Source of the DNA: Mycolicibacterium fallax
Lineage (GTDB): Bacteria; Actinomycetota; Actinomycetes; Mycobacteriales; Mycobacteriaceae
Length of the DNA: 64,000 nucleotides
Assembly (NCBI RefSeq): GCF_010726955.1
Contig: NZ_AP022603.1
Coordinates: 1,984,001-2,048,000 of the forward strand
Direction of reading: 5' to 3'
Position 1 is the first letter of the stretch. Every line of letters starts with the position of its first letter. Below, in pieces: positions 31,063 through 40,623 of the stretch. The translations under genes were made by a program, and so were the position numbers. Under the pieces are notes generated by a model. The model had not been told where the DNA came from. It made no database searches and saw nothing but the letters and a program-made list of their open reading frames with translations.

Positions 31063-31952
31063 CGGTTGCCCTTCCTCATCTCCCGCCGGGACATCTCCCG
31101 CCGGGACTTGCGCACCACCAGCCGCGACCGCGCCGCCAGGGCGCCGCGCATCGCCCAGCGCAGCGGGGCCTTGGCGGCCCCGGTGTGCCGGTCGGACAGG
31201 TAGGTCCAGGTGCTCCGGTGATGCGCGGCCAGGTTGCGGGCCGGATCCCGGCCGGTGGAATGCCCCTTGTCGTGCAGGATTTCCGCGGACGGGGCGAAGA
31301 CGTTCTGCCAGCCGGCCCGGCCCAGCCGGTCGCCGAGGTCGACGTCCTCCATGTACATGAAGTAGCGCTCGTCGAAGCCGCCGATCTCCTCGAATGCCTC
31401 GCGCCGGACCAGCAGACAGGACCCCGACAGCCAGCCGACGGCACGCTCGCTGGGCGCCTGGTGATCCTGGCGGTAGGCGGCGGTCCACGGGTTGCTCTTC
31501 CAGAACGGGCCGACGACGGCGTGCATGCCGCCCCGCACGATGCTGGGCAGCTGCCGCGCCGAGGGGTACACCGAGCCGTCCGGGTCGCGGATCAGCGGGC
31601 CCACCGCGCCGGCCCGCGGCCAGCGCCGCGCCACCTCCAGCAGCGCGTCGATGCTGCCGGGGCTCCACACCACGTCGGGGTTGGCGATCACGATGAACTC
31701 CGGGTCGCCGTCGGCGACGCTGGCGACGCCGCGGTTGACCGCGCTGCCGTAACCGAGGTTGCCGCCGGTGCGCAGCAACACCGCGTTGGGGTAGCGCTCG
31801 ACGGCCTCCTCGGGGGCTCCGTCGGTGGACCCGTTGTCGGCGATCACCACCGTCGCCGGGCGGTCGGTGGCCACTGTCAGCGACGACAGGAACCGTTCGA
31901 GGTGCTCACCCGGTGAATAGGTCACCGTCACCACGGGCAATTCGTCGGTCAC
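31059..31952 (-). CDS. wbbL: dTDP-Rha:GlcNAc-PP-decaprenyl rhamnosyltransferase WbbL
   Basis: A 297-residue family-2 glycosyltransferase that adds rhamnose to GlcNAc-diphosphoryl-decaprenol, forming the linker between peptidoglycan and arabinogalactan; essential in mycobacteria. Visible features: ADNGSTDGAPEEAV (nucleotide binding), NPDVVWSPGS (DxD-like metal site), WLSGSCLLVRREAF and the MYMEDVDLGDRL catalytic segment, then a basic C-terminus. The GTG at 31952 lies 17 bp after rmlD, which helps make the dTDP-rhamnose donor. Corresponds to Rv3265c. Confidence 0.95.
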   Translation of the reverse strand: MTDELPVVTVTYSPGEHLERFLSSLTVATDRPATVVIADNGSTDGAPEEAVERYPNAVLLRTGGNLGYGSAVNRGVASVADGDPEFIVIANPDVVWSPGSIDALLEVARRWPRAGAVGPLIRDPDGSVYPSARQLPSIVRGGMHAVVGPFWKSNPWTAAYRQDHQAPSERAVGWLSGSCLLVRREAFEEIGGFDERYFMYMEDVDLGDRLGRAGWQNVFAPSAEILHDKGHSTGRDPARNLAAHHRSTWTYLSDRHTGAAKAPLRWAMRGALAARSRLVVRKSRREMSRREMRKGNR

Positions 31953-31969
31953 CGCTAGAGGGTAAACGG

Positions 31970-32869
31970 TCAGCGGTGGCCGGGGCCGCCGACGCCGCTC
32001 AGCGCATCGTCGAGGGCGGCCCGCCAGTCCCGCAACCGGGTCAGTCCGGCCCGTTCGGACAGCACCGAGCCGAGCGCCGAGTAGCCCGGCCGGGCCGCCG
32101 GGCGCGGGTGCCGGGCGCTGGGCACCGGCCGCACCAGTTTCGGGTCGGCGCCCGCCGCGGCGTACACCGCGCGGGCCTGCCGGTACCGGCTGACCGCACC
32201 GGCGTTCGCGGCGTGCACGATCGGCATCGTCACGTCGAGATCGACGATCGTCAGCAGCGCGGTGACCAGGTCCCGGACGTAGGTCGGCGAGCCGATCTGG
32301 TCGTCGACCACCTCCGACACCTCCCCCGCCCTGGCCCGGGCCCGCATCACCGAGACGAAGTCGCGGCCGCCGTCGTCGCCGGTATAAACCCAGGCAGTGC
32401 GGACAATCCGGGCCTGCGGGCAGGCCGCCAGCACGGCGCGTTCACCGTCGAGCTTGGTCCGGCCGTAGACCGACAGCGGCGCGGGCTGATCGTCGGGTTC
32501 ATAGGGCCGGTCCCGGCCGGGCGCCCCGCCGAAGACGTAGTCGGTGGAGATGTGGATCAGCCGCGCGCCGACCGCCGCGCAGGCCGTCGCCAGGTGCTCG
32601 GGTCCGGCGGCGTTGACCGCGCGGGCCCGCTCCGGATTCGCTTCGGCGCCATCGACGTCGGTGAAGGCCGCGCAGTTGATCAGCACGTCGCCGGGCTCGA
32701 TCAGGTCCCGGGCCGCAGCCGGATCGGTGATGTCCCACTCGGCGGAGGTGAATCCGGTCACGCTGCGGCCGACGGCGGCGCGCACCAGGGCGCGCCCGAC
32801 CTGGCCTGCGGCGCCGGTCACCACGATCCGGGCGAGCCGGACGCTGGCGGCGGCTTGGGAAGGGGGCAC
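31970..32869 (-). CDS. rmlD: dTDP-4-dehydrorhamnose reductase RmlD
   Basis: A 299-residue short-chain reductase catalysing the last step of dTDP-L-rhamnose synthesis. Rossmann motif VTGAAGQVGRAL (17-28), the catalytic YxxxK as YGRTK (near 134) and the HISTDYVF strand are present. The GTG at 32869 is the listed start; a shorter one beginning RLARIVVTG is possible. A CAGACT hexamer lies 7 nt upstream. It diverges from the LCP gene, with 68 bp between, and is followed by wbbL. Corresponds to Rv3266c. Confidence 0.94.
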   Translation of the reverse strand: MPPSQAAASVRLARIVVTGAAGQVGRALVRAAVGRSVTGFTSAEWDITDPAAARDLIEPGDVLINCAAFTDVDGAEANPERARAVNAAGPEHLATACAAVGARLIHISTDYVFGGAPGRDRPYEPDDQPAPLSVYGRTKLDGERAVLAACPQARIVRTAWVYTGDDGGRDFVSVMRARARAGEVSEVVDDQIGSPTYVRDLVTALLTIVDLDVTMPIVHAANAGAVSRYRQARAVYAAAGADPKLVRPVPSARHPRPAARPGYSALGSVLSERAGLTRLRDWRAALDDALSGVGGPGHR

Positions 32870-32925
32870 CCGCCGAGTCTGGCACGCCGGTACCTCGGTT
32901 ACCGGGGAAGGCGCGGACCCGCCAG

Positions 32926-32931
32926 TAACCT
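32926..32931 (+). promoter_or_regulatory. -10 box (TAACCT) upstream of the LCP gene
   Basis: TAACCT ends 6 nt before the GTG at 32938, giving a probable leaderless transcript; GAGG in the gap could be a minimal ribosome site instead. Confidence 0.5.
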
Positions 32932-32937
32932 GAGGTC

Positions 32938-34410
32938 GTGCCGAACCGGATCTTTCGCGCCTTCGTGACGCTGATGGCGGTGACCATCGTCTGCGGCACC
33001 GGCCTGGCCTGGACGAAGGTCCGCTCGTTCGAAAACGGCATCCACCACATCAGCACCACCGCGCTCGGCGGCGGCAAGGACGACGGCGCGATCGACATTC
33101 TGCTGATCGGGATGGACAGCCGCACCGACGCGCACGGCAACCCGCTGTCGTCCGACGAGCTGGCCCGGTTGCGCGCCGGCGACGACGTGGCCACCAACAC
33201 CGACACCATCATCCTGGTGCGCATCCCGAACAACGGGCAGTCGGCGACGGCGATCTCCATCCCGCGCGACTCCTACGTCAACGCCCCCGGCCTGCGCAAG
33301 ATGAAGATCAACGGGGTGTTCGGCGAGGTCAAGCTGGACACTATGAAGGAGCTGATCGAGCAGCAGGGTGTGGACCCGGCGATCGGCGAGAAGCGCGGCA
33401 CCGAGGCCGGCCGCGAGGCGCTGATCGAGACCGTCGCCGACCTGACCGGGGTGACCGTCGACCACTACGCCGAGATCGGCCTGCTGGGGTTCGCGCTGAT
33501 CACCGACGCGCTCGGCGGCGTCGACGTGTGCCTGAAGAACGACGTCTACGAGCCGCTGTCGGGCGCGGACTTCCGGTCCGGCTGGCAGAAGCTCGACGGC
33601 GCGCAGGCGCTGAGCTTCGTGCGGCAGCGCCACGACCTGCCCCGCGGCGACCTGGACCGGGTGGTCCGCCAGCAGGTGGTGATGGCGCAGCTGGCCCACA
33701 ACGTGATTTCCGGCAAGACGCTGACCAGCCCGTCGACCCTGAGCGCGCTGCAGGAGGCGGTGCAGCGTTCGGTGGTGCTGTCCGACGGCTGGGACATCAT
33801 GAACTTCATCCAGCAGCTGCAGGACCTGGCCGGCGGCAAGGTGGTCTTTGCCACCATTCCGGTGCTGCGGGAGGACGGCTGGAGCGACGACGGCGAGCAG
33901 TCCGTGGTGCGGATCGACTCGGCGGAGGTCAAGGACTGGGTCGCCGGCCTGCTGCACGACCAGGCCGAGGGCAAGTCCGAGGAGGTCAGCTACACCCCGG
34001 ACAAGACCACCGTCGAGGTGTACAACGACACCGACATCAACGGGCTGGCCTCGTCGGTGTCGACGGTGCTGGCGGGCAAGGGGTTCTCGGAGGGCCCGGT
34101 CGGCAACCATGAGGGCGATCGCGCGGAGAAGTCGCAGGTGGTGGGCAGCTCCGCGGACGACCTCGGCACCAAGGCGGTGGCCGAGGCGCTCGGTGGGCTG
34201 CCGGTCGTCGCCGACGAGTCGATGCCGACCGGACGGGTGCGGGTGGTGCTGGCCGACGACTACGCCGGCCCCGGTTCGGGCCTCGACGGCGGCTACCTCT
34301 CCCTCGGCGGGACCGAGACGACCACCACCACCACCGAGGAGGAGGTGCCGGTGCTGCCGCCGTCGCCCGTCTTCACCGCCGGAAACGATGATCCGCAGTG
34401 CGTGAACTGA
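32938..34410 (+). CDS. LytR-CpsA-Psr family cell-wall ligase (Rv3267 type)
   Basis: A 490-residue LCP protein that attaches arabinogalactan or related polymers to peptidoglycan. Residues 8-28 form a signal-anchor; the LCP domain follows with LLIGMDSRTD, NTDTIILVRI and the conserved Arg motif SIPRDSYV, then VRQRHDLPRGDLDRV. A LytR_C domain (about 355-455, TTVEVYNDTD) and an acidic Thr/Glu tail finish the protein. The Rv3267 homologue (Lcp1) is the main arabinogalactan ligase, consistent with the neighbouring linker genes wbbL and rmlD. The stop overlaps the next gene by 13 bp. Confidence 0.94.
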   Translation: MPNRIFRAFVTLMAVTIVCGTGLAWTKVRSFENGIHHISTTALGGGKDDGAIDILLIGMDSRTDAHGNPLSSDELARLRAGDDVATNTDTIILVRIPNNGQSATAISIPRDSYVNAPGLRKMKINGVFGEVKLDTMKELIEQQGVDPAIGEKRGTEAGREALIETVADLTGVTVDHYAEIGLLGFALITDALGGVDVCLKNDVYEPLSGADFRSGWQKLDGAQALSFVRQRHDLPRGDLDRVVRQQVVMAQLAHNVISGKTLTSPSTLSALQEAVQRSVVLSDGWDIMNFIQQLQDLAGGKVVFATIPVLREDGWSDDGEQSVVRIDSAEVKDWVAGLLHDQAEGKSEEVSYTPDKTTVEVYNDTDINGLASSVSTVLAGKGFSEGPVGNHEGDRAEKSQVVGSSADDLGTKAVAEALGGLPVVADESMPTGRVRVVLADDYAGPGSGLDGGYLSLGGTETTTTTTEEEVPVLPPSPVFTAGNDDPQCVN

Positions 34411-35117
34411 CCCTGACCGGCGCGCTGCTGGATCCGATGCTGGCCGCCGACCCGATGGGTCCGCGGATCACCTTCTACGACGATGCGACCGGCGAGCGGA
34501 TCGAGCTGTCGGCGGTGACGCTGGCGAACTGGGCCGCCAAGACCGCCAATCTGCTGCGCGACGAGTTGCTCGCCGGTCCGGGCAGCCGGGTCGCGGTGCT
34601 GCTGCCGGCGCACTGGCAGAGCGCGGCGGTGTTTCTCGGGGTCTGGTGGATCGGCGCCGAGGCAGTGCTGTCCGGGCCCGCCGACGTGGCGGTGTGCACC
34701 GCCGACCGGCTCGACGAGGCCGACGACGCGGTGTCCGCGGCGATGGGCGAGGTCGCGGTGGCCTCGCTGGATCCGTTCGGCCGGCCCGTCGAGGACCTGC
34801 CGATCGGGCTGACCGACTATGCGACCGCGGTGCGGGTGCACGGCGACCAGATCGTGCCGGAGGCCCAGCCCGGCCCGGCGCTGGCCGGCAAGTCGGCGAC
34901 CGAGGTGCTCGCCGCGGCCCAAAGTGCCGCCGCCGCAGCGGGTTTGCGCCCCGGCGAACGGGTGCTCTCGACGGCGGACTGGGACAGCCCGGACGCCTTG
35001 ATCGCCAACCTGCTGGCGGTGTTCGCCGTCGGCGGCTCGCTGGTGCAGGTCGCCAACCCCGATCCCGCCGCGCTGGGGCGCCGGACCCAGACCGAGAAGG
35101 TCACCCGGGTCCTCTAG
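34398..35117 (+). CDS. TIGR03089-type protein (Rv3268 type)
   Basis: A 239-residue protein resembling the N-terminal part of AMP-forming acyl/aryl-CoA synthetases (GSRVAVLLPAHWQSAAVFLGVW) but lacking the adenylation signature and C-terminal domain, so it is not expected to be a working synthetase. The GTG start at 34398 lies within the LCP gene end. Corresponds to Rv3268. Its function is unknown; overlap suggests joint expression with the cell-wall ligase. Downstream, the Rv3269-ctpC segment of M. tuberculosis is absent. Confidence 0.82.
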   Translation: MRELTLTGALLDPMLAADPMGPRITFYDDATGERIELSAVTLANWAAKTANLLRDELLAGPGSRVAVLLPAHWQSAAVFLGVWWIGAEAVLSGPADVAVCTADRLDEADDAVSAAMGEVAVASLDPFGRPVEDLPIGLTDYATAVRVHGDQIVPEAQPGPALAGKSATEVLAAAQSAAAAAGLRPGERVLSTADWDSPDALIANLLAVFAVGGSLVQVANPDPAALGRRTQTEKVTRVL

Positions 35118-35147
35118 CCCCCTTTTGCCGCGCCCCCTTTTGGCGCG

Positions 35148-35273
35148 AGCTCTCAACTGTGTACGCAATCCACGCCGTGTCGCGTACCAGGATGAGCGCT
35201 GGGCATTACTCCGCTGCGCCAGCGCTCAACGGTGTACACAATCCGCGGCGCGTCGCGTACCAGGTTGAGCGCT
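35148..35273. repeat. Pair of 53-bp imperfectly palindromic intergenic repeats
   Basis: Unit 1 covers 35148-35200 and unit 2 covers 35221-35273. They match at 46 of 53 positions by hand alignment. Unit 2 has perfect 10-bp ends (AGCGCTCAAC ... GTTGAGCGCT) and further inner pairing, so each unit can fold into a hairpin of about 18 bp. They lie between the Rv3268-type gene and birA and resemble REP-type elements or stacked terminators. Confidence 0.8.
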
Positions 35274-35304
35274 CGGCGGGGTGGGGGCGCGCGGCCCGCG
35301 GGGC

Positions 35305-35310
35305 TAGGCT
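35305..35310 (+). promoter_or_regulatory. -10 box (TAGGCT) of leaderless birA
   Basis: TAGGCT followed by 7 nt and the birA GTG; no ribosome site is present. Confidence 0.55.
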
Positions 35311-35317
35311 GGCCGCC

Positions 35318-36109
35318 GTGACCGCCGATCGCGCCCCACTGGACCCGGACTTTCTGCGCTCCCACGCCCCGAGCTGGCGGCGCCTGGACGTCGTCGACGA
35401 AACCGGTTCCACCAACGCCGATCTGGTGGCCCGCGCGGCCGCCGGCGAGGAGATCGCCGGCGCCGTGCTGCTGGCCGAGGCGCAGACCGCGGGCAAGGGC
35501 CGGCACGGTCGCAGCTGGACCACCCCGCCGATGGCGCAGGTCGCGCTGTCGGCCGGTGTCGCCGTCGACGGCGTCGGGCCCGACGGCTGGGGCTGGCTTC
35601 CGCTGCTGACCGGGGTGGCGGTCGTCGACGCGGTCCGCGCCGTCGCGGGGGTCGACGCCGGGCTGAAGTGGCCCAACGACGTGCTGGTGGCGGGCCGCAA
35701 GCTGGCCGGGATCCTCGCCGAGGTGGCCGCCGGCCCGGTGATCGTGGTCGGGCTGGGCCTCAACGTCTCGCTGCGCGCCGAGGAGGCGCCGGTGGACACC
35801 GCCACCTCGCTGGCCATGCTGGGCCGCCCCGGCGACCGAAATGTGTTGGCGGCGGCGGTCCTGGAGAACCTCGCCGCCCGGGTGTCGGACTGGCGCGCGG
35901 CCGGCGGTGCGTCCGCCGCGCTGCGGGCGGATTACCGCCGGCTCAGCGTCACGCTCGGCGCACCGGTGCGGGTGCTGATGCCCGGCGAGGCCGAGATCAC
36001 CGGAACCGCAGTCGATCTCGACGAGCTGGGCCGCGTCGTCGTCGACGACGGCAACGCGCGCACCGCGGTGGCCGCCGGCGACGTCACCCATCTGCGCCCG
36101 CAGCACTGA
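35318..36109 (+). CDS. birA: Biotin-[acetyl-CoA-carboxylase] ligase
   Basis: A 263-residue class I biotin protein ligase that activates biotin to biotinyl-AMP and attaches it to carboxyl carrier domains, here most likely AccA3 (K561). The biotin-binding motif GKGRHGR (59-65), the LKWPNDV segment (near 109) and the C-terminal SH3-like domain are present; there is no DNA-binding N-terminus, so it is not a repressor. The GTG at 35318 fits a leaderless start; the frame is open further upstream through the repeats. In M. tuberculosis birA is adjacent to accD5; here it is about 4.5 kb from it. Confidence 0.94.
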   Translation: MTADRAPLDPDFLRSHAPSWRRLDVVDETGSTNADLVARAAAGEEIAGAVLLAEAQTAGKGRHGRSWTTPPMAQVALSAGVAVDGVGPDGWGWLPLLTGVAVVDAVRAVAGVDAGLKWPNDVLVAGRKLAGILAEVAAGPVIVVGLGLNVSLRAEEAPVDTATSLAMLGRPGDRNVLAAAVLENLAARVSDWRAAGGASAALRADYRRLSVTLGAPVRVLMPGEAEITGTAVDLDELGRVVVDDGNARTAVAAGDVTHLRPQH

Positions 36110-36111
36110 CG

Positions 36112-36152
36112 CCGCGAGCGCTCACCCCGATAACCGGGGTGAGCGCTCGCGG
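36112..36152. terminator. Bidirectional terminator between birA and fadE25
   Basis: A perfect 18-bp stem (arm beginning CCGCGAGCGCTCACCCCG) with a 5-nt loop between two converging genes. The stem can be extended by flanking CTGACGCC / GGCGTCAG pairs with a small bulge. Confidence 0.9.
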
Positions 36153-36159
36153 AACGGCG

Positions 36160-37329
36160 TCAGCGCAACAGCGCGCGGCTCATCACCACCCGCTGAATCT
36201 GGTTGGTGCCCTCGTAGATCTGGGTGATCTTGGCGTCGCGCATCATCCGCTCGACCGGGAAGTCGACGGTGTAACCGGCGCCGCCGAACAGCTGCACCGC
36301 GTCGGTGGTGACCTCCATCGCCACATCCGAGGCCCAGCACTTGCTGGCCGCCGAGATGAAGCCCAGGTTGGTCTCGCCACGCTCGGCGCGGGCGGCGGCG
36401 TGGTAGACCATCAGCCGCGCCGACTCCAGCTTCATCGCCATGTCGGCGAGCATGAACTGCACGGCCTGGAACTCGCTGATCGACTTGCCGAACTGCTTGC
36501 GGTCCTTGGTGTATTCGAGCGCCGCGTCCAGTGCGCCCTGGGCGATGCCGACGGCCTGGGCGCCGATGGTCGGGCGGGTGTGATCCAGGGTGGCCAGCGC
36601 GGTCTTGAAGCCGGTGCCGGGATCGCCGATGATCCGGTCGCCCGGGATCCGGCAGTTCTCGAAGTGCAGCTCGGTGGTCGGGCTGCCCTTGATGCCGAGC
36701 TTGCGCTCCTTGGATCCGACGATGAAGCCCTCGTCGTCGGCGTGCACCATGAACGCGGAGATGCCGTTGGCACCCTTGTCGGGGTCGGTCACCGCCATCA
36801 CGGTGTACCAGGTGGACTTGCCACCGTTGGTGATCCAGCACTTGGTGCCGTTGAGGATCCAGTCGTCGCCGTCGGCCTTGGCCCGGGTCCGCATCGCGGC
36901 GGCGTCGGAGCCGGCCTCGCGCTCGGACAGCGCGTAGGAGGCCATCGCCTCACCGGCGGCGATCGACGGCAGCACCTGGGCCTTGAGCTCGTCGGAGCCG
37001 CGCAGGATCAGGCCCATGGTGCCCAGCTTGTTGACCGCCGGGATCAGCGAGGCCGAGCAGTCGACGCGGGCGACCTCCTCGATGACGATGCAGGCCGCCA
37101 CCGAGTCCGCGCCCTGGCCACCGAACTCCTCGGGCACGTGCACGGCGTTGAAGCCCGAGGCGACCAGTGCGTCCAGCGCCTCCTGCGGGAAGCGGGCGTT
37201 CTCGTCGACGTCGGCGGCGTGCGGCGCGATCTCCTTCTCGGCGAGCGCGCGAATCGCGGCCCGCAGTTCCTGGTGCTCCTCGGGCAACTGGAACAGATCG
37301 AACGACGGGTTTCCACCCCATGCGGCCAT
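36160..37329 (-). CDS. fadE25: Acyl-CoA dehydrogenase FadE25
   Basis: A 389-residue flavoprotein that makes the alpha-beta double bond in acyl-CoA, the first step of beta-oxidation or branched amino-acid breakdown. Signature [20 protein letters not shown] segment ([13 protein letters not shown]), the FAD site ITNG, and the catalytic glutamate E373 in [10 protein letters not shown] near the C-terminus. AGGAGG lies ahead of the ATG at 37329. It is a single gene with its own terminator. Corresponds to Rv3274c. Confidence 0.95.
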   Translation of the reverse strand: MAAWGGNPSFDLFQLPEEHQELRAAIRALAEKEIAPHAADVDENARFPQEALDALVASGFNAVHVPEEFGGQGADSVAACIVIEEVARVDCSASLIPAVNKLGTMGLILRGSDELKAQVLPSIAAGEAMASYALSEREAGSDAAAMRTRAKADGDDWILNGTKCWITNGGKSTWYTVMAVTDPDKGANGISAFMVHADDEGFIVGSKERKLGIKGSPTTELHFENCRIPGDRIIGDPGTGFKTALATLDHTRPTIGAQAVGIAQGALDAALEYTKDRKQFGKSISEFQAVQFMLADMAMKLESARLMVYHAAARAERGETNLGFISAASKCWASDVAMEVTTDAVQLFGGAGYTVDFPVERMMRDAKITQIYEGTNQIQRVVMSRALLR

Positions 37330-37436
37330 CAGAATCCTCCTAAGCTACTCGCCGGTAACCCTACTCGGCGTGCCCCGGCTCCGGGAAATCAAACGCCGCA
37401 GACCAATTCTGGCAGGGACGCGCGCCGAATCGGCCG

Positions 37437-37961
37437 TCACTGCAACAATCGGCGCCGCAGCGCCTCGTCCTTCTCCAGCACCATCGCCTCCAGGTCCTCC
37501 TGGAACTCGACCATCTTGTCCCGCAGCTCACGGTCGGCGGCGCCCAGAATCCGGACCGCCAGCAGGCCGGCGTTGCGCGCCCCGCCGATGGACACCGTCG
37601 CCACCGGCACCCCGGCCGGCATCTGCACGATCGACAGCAGCGAATCCATCCCGTCGAGCCGGGCCAGCGGCACCGGCACCCCGATCACCGGCAGCGGGGT
37701 GGCCGCGGCGACCATGCCCGGCAGGTGCGCGGCCCCACCGGCACCGGCGATGATCACCTCGATGCCGCGGTCGGCGGCGCCGCGCGCGTAGTCCATCATC
37801 CGCGTCGGCGTGCGGTGCGCGGACACCACGCCCACCTCGAAGGGCACCTCGAAATCGGCCAGCGCCTCGGCCGCGGCGTCCATCACCGACCAGTCGCTGT
37901 CACTGCCCATGATCAGCCCCACCCGGGGCCCCGGTCCACTCATCGCGTTCTCCTCGGTCAT
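37437..37961 (-). CDS. purE: N5-carboxyaminoimidazole ribonucleotide mutase PurE
   Basis: A 174-residue class I PurE that converts N5-CAIR to CAIR in purine synthesis. Substrate loops [21 protein letters not shown] and [12 protein letters not shown] are intact. The ATG at 37961 overlaps the purK stop by four bases (ATGA), and the resulting length equals the M. tuberculosis protein; a second ATG at MSGPGPRVG is possible. Works directly after PurK. Confidence 0.95.
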   Translation of the reverse strand: MTEENAMSGPGPRVGLIMGSDSDWSVMDAAAEALADFEVPFEVGVVSAHRTPTRMMDYARGAADRGIEVIIAGAGGAAHLPGMVAAATPLPVIGVPVPLARLDGMDSLLSIVQMPAGVPVATVSIGGARNAGLLAVRILGAADRELRDKMVEFQEDLEAMVLEKDEALRRRLLQ

Positions 37962-39187
37962 GACGAATGCGGGTCCCATCCGTCGGTCCACTCCGCGTGC
38001 GACAGCCAGTGCGACGCCCGGTTCGCCCGCTCGCGCACGGTCGCCACGTCCTCACCCGGCCGGCCGACGACATTGACGTGCCCGAGCTTGCGCCCGGCCC
38101 GCTCCCCCTTGCCGTACATGTGCACCTTGGCATCGGGAATCCGGGCGAACAGGTGATGCACCCGCTCGTCGAGGCACATCGCCGGCGGCTGCGGCGCGCC
38201 GAGCACGTTGGACATCACCGTCACCTCCGAGCGGGCCGCGGTGTCGCCGAGCGGATAGTCCAGCACCGCGCGCAGATGCTGCTCGAACTGGCTGGTCACC
38301 GCGCCGTCCATGGTCCAGTGCCCGGAGTTGTGCGGGCGCATCGCCAGCTCGTTGACCAGAATCTCGCCGTCGACGGTCTCGAACAGCTCCACCGCCAGCA
38401 CGCCGACCACGCCGAGTTCCTCGGCCAGCCGCAACCCGAGTTGCTGCGCGGCGGCGGCCGTCGCCGCAGGCAGCTCCGGCGCGGGGGCCAGCGTCTCCAC
38501 GCAGATGCCGTCGCGCTGCACGGTCTGCACCACCGGCCAGGCCGCACCCTGCCCGAACGCCGAGCGGGCCACCAGCGCCGACAGTTCGCGGCGCATCGCC
38601 ACCCGGTCCTCGATCAGGATCGGCACCGACTCCGCGAGGTACCCGGCGGCGGCCTCGCGGGCCTGCTCGACGGTGTCGCACAGCACCACGCCGCGGCCGT
38701 CGTAACCGCCGCGAATCGTCTTGATCACCGCGCCGCCACCGGCCTGCGCGGCGAACGCGGCGGCCCCCTCGGCCGAGTCGACGGCGGCAAACCGCGGCAC
38801 CGGGGCCCCCAGCGCGGTGAGCCGCCGGCGCATCACCAGCTTGTCCTGGGCGTGCACCAGCGCCTCCGGCGGCGGGGCGACGTCGACGCCGTTGGCCACC
38901 AGCCGCCGCAGGTGTTCGGTCGGCACGTGCTCGTGGTCGAAGGTGACCACGGTGGCGCCGTCGGCGACCCGGACCAGCGCGTCATAGTCGGTGTGCGCGC
39001 CCAGCACGATATCGGGGCTGACCTGCGCGGCCGGGTCGGTGGCGTCGACGGCCAGCACCCGTAGCGTCTGGCCGAGCGCGATGGCGGCCTGGTGGGTCAT
39101 GCGGGCCAACTGGCCGCCGCCGATCATGGCGACCACCGGCGCGGTCGGCCGCGGCCTGCGGGGCGGATTGTCACGGGGTTCGGGCAC
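37958..39187 (-). CDS. purK: N5-carboxyaminoimidazole ribonucleotide synthase PurK
   Basis: A 409-residue ATP-grasp enzyme making N5-CAIR from AIR, bicarbonate and ATP. The N-terminal Rossmann-like motif IGGGQLARM (22-30), ATP-grasp signature [13 protein letters not shown] and [13 protein letters not shown] are present. The GTG at 39187 is the listed start. purK and purE overlap and are translationally coupled. Corresponds to Rv3276c. Confidence 0.95.
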   Translation of the reverse strand: MPEPRDNPPRRPRPTAPVVAMIGGGQLARMTHQAAIALGQTLRVLAVDATDPAAQVSPDIVLGAHTDYDALVRVADGATVVTFDHEHVPTEHLRRLVANGVDVAPPPEALVHAQDKLVMRRRLTALGAPVPRFAAVDSAEGAAAFAAQAGGGAVIKTIRGGYDGRGVVLCDTVEQAREAAAGYLAESVPILIEDRVAMRRELSALVARSAFGQGAAWPVVQTVQRDGICVETLAPAPELPAATAAAAQQLGLRLAEELGVVGVLAVELFETVDGEILVNELAMRPHNSGHWTMDGAVTSQFEQHLRAVLDYPLGDTAARSEVTVMSNVLGAPQPPAMCLDERVHHLFARIPDAKVHMYGKGERAGRKLGHVNVVGRPGEDVATVRERANRASHWLSHAEWTDGWDPHSS

Positions 39188-39285
39188 CCGGATATGGTGG
39201 CACGCCGGGCCCCGCTGCCCCGAGCGTGGTCAATCTCACCCGGGCAGATCGGGTCTTCGTTTGGGTCCAGAGGTCCCAGTTTCCG

Positions 39286-39291
39286 TACACT
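39286..39291 (+). promoter_or_regulatory. -10 box (TACACT) of the leaderless gtrA-type gene
   Basis: TACACT followed by 8 nt and the GTG at 39300. Confidence 0.5.
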
Positions 39292-39299
39292 GGACTCTC

Positions 39300-39998
39300 G
39301 TGTCCTTCGCCGATGCCACGATCGCCCGCCTGCCGCGGCAGATCCGTCCCCTAGCCGAGCGGCACCATGAGCTGATCAAGTTCGCGATCGTCGGCGCCAC
39401 CACGTTCGTCATCGATATGGCGATCTTCTTCTCGCTGAAGCTGACGATCCTGGAACCCAAGCCGGTGACCGCCAAGATCATCGCCGGCATCGTCGCGGTG
39501 ATCGCGTCCTACATCCTGAACCGGGAGTGGAGCTTCCGGGACCGCGGTGGGCGCGAACGCCACCACGAGGCGCTGCTGTTCTTCGGGGTCAGCGGCATCG
39601 GCGTGCTGCTGTCCATGGTCCCGTTGTGGTTCTCCAGCTACGTGCTGATGCTGCGGGTGCCGATGGTGTCGCTGGCCGTGGAGAACATCGCCGACTTCGT
39701 CGCCGCTTACATCATCGGCAACCTGCTGCAGATGGCGTTCCGGTTCTGGGCGTTCCGCCGATTCGTGTTCCCGGAGGAATTCGCCCGCGACCCGGAGAAG
39801 GCGCTGGAGTCCGCGCTGACCTCCGGTGGCGTCGCCGAGGCGCTGGAGGACGGCTTCGAGGCCCGTCACCTGGGCGACGACGTGATCCGCTCCGGGGTCG
39901 ACCTCGGCCCCAACGTCACCCCGCTGCGCCGGTCGCGGCGCCGGGCCGCCCGTCAGCTGGACCGCCACCCCGATCCCCGGATCCCCAAGTCCAGCTAG
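39300..39998 (+). CDS. GtrA-family membrane protein (Rv3277 type)
   Basis: A 232-residue protein with a four-helix GtrA/DPMS domain (about 22-160; FAIVGATTFVIDMAIFF opens helix 1) and an 80-residue hydrophilic, basic C-terminal tail. GtrA proteins move lipid-linked sugars across membranes or assist polyprenyl-phosphate mannose transfer; in mycobacteria the substrate is probably a decaprenyl-linked sugar (inference). The GTG at 39300 begins a probably leaderless message. The stop codon overlaps the converging gene: the four bases CTAG at 39995-39998 hold both stops. Confidence 0.87.
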   Translation: MSFADATIARLPRQIRPLAERHHELIKFAIVGATTFVIDMAIFFSLKLTILEPKPVTAKIIAGIVAVIASYILNREWSFRDRGGRERHHEALLFFGVSGIGVLLSMVPLWFSSYVLMLRVPMVSLAVENIADFVAAYIIGNLLQMAFRFWAFRRFVFPEEFARDPEKALESALTSGGVAEALEDGFEARHLGDDVIRSGVDLGPNVTPLRRSRRRAARQLDRHPDPRIPKSS

Positions 39999-40507
39999 CG
40001 CTCGTCGGCATCGAGGGTGTCGAACACCTCGTGGTAGAGCAGCGAATGCACCCGCTCGACCCGGGGCACGTCGTAGAACTCCAGCGGGTCCTGGCTGGCC
40101 GATTCGATGATCAGCGTGCCGGTGCGCAGCAGTCGATCGAAGAGCCCGTGGGTGAATTCGACGCTGTTGATCCGGGCCAGCGGAATATCTATGCCGCTGC
40201 GGGTCAGCAGGCCGTGCCGGAACATCACCCGGCGGTCGGTGACGACGAAGTGGGTGCTCAACCAGGTCAGGAACGGCCACAGCGTCAGCCAGCAGACCAG
40301 CAGCAGCCAGATCGCGCCGATCACCGCCGAAACCACCGCCTTGGCGTTGGGCGCCCAGGACAGCGAATCCACCCAGGCCGCCGCGGCGGCCGCCAGGAAC
40401 GTCGCGATCAGCAGGATCAGCACCGGCCCGACCAGGCGTTTCCAGTGCGGATGCCGGTGCAGGACCACCACTTCGTCGTCGGCCAGAACGCTGTCGGGAT
40501 ACCCCAT
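39995..40507 (-). CDS. PH-domain membrane protein (Rv3278c type)
   Basis: A 170-residue protein with two membrane segments (about 26-46 and 59-80) and a bacterial PH-like domain (THFVVTDRRVMFRHGLLTRSGIDIPLARINSVEF through IESASQDPLEF). Such proteins are thought to organise membrane-associated complexes; no enzymatic function is known. It converges on the gtrA-type gene with overlapping stop codons and diverges from accD5. Confidence 0.86.
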   Translation of the reverse strand: MGYPDSVLADDEVVVLHRHPHWKRLVGPVLILLIATFLAAAAAAWVDSLSWAPNAKAVVSAVIGAIWLLLVCWLTLWPFLTWLSTHFVVTDRRVMFRHGLLTRSGIDIPLARINSVEFTHGLFDRLLRTGTLIIESASQDPLEFYDVPRVERVHSLLYHEVFDTLDADER

Positions 40508-40611
40508 GGCAGGAACCCTAACCGCCGCCGGCGGACCCGGTCACGGCCCGATCTCGGCGACACCTTAAGGAATAAATAAGACCCTCTCCCCATCGGCGCC
40601 CACCCTGCCGA

Positions 40612-40617
40612 TAACAT
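40612..40617 (+). promoter_or_regulatory. -10 box (TAACAT) of leaderless accD5
   Basis: TAACAT followed by 6 nt and the accD5 ATG. An AT-rich stretch (40564-40581) lies upstream. Confidence 0.55.
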
Positions 40618-40623
40618 CAACGG

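Noticed and set aside
31063..31668. N-terminal extension of the guanylyltransferase gene in its own frame
   Set aside because: The extra 200 residues are an alternative-frame reading of wbbL. The ATG at 31062, overlapping the wbbL stop, is the natural start.
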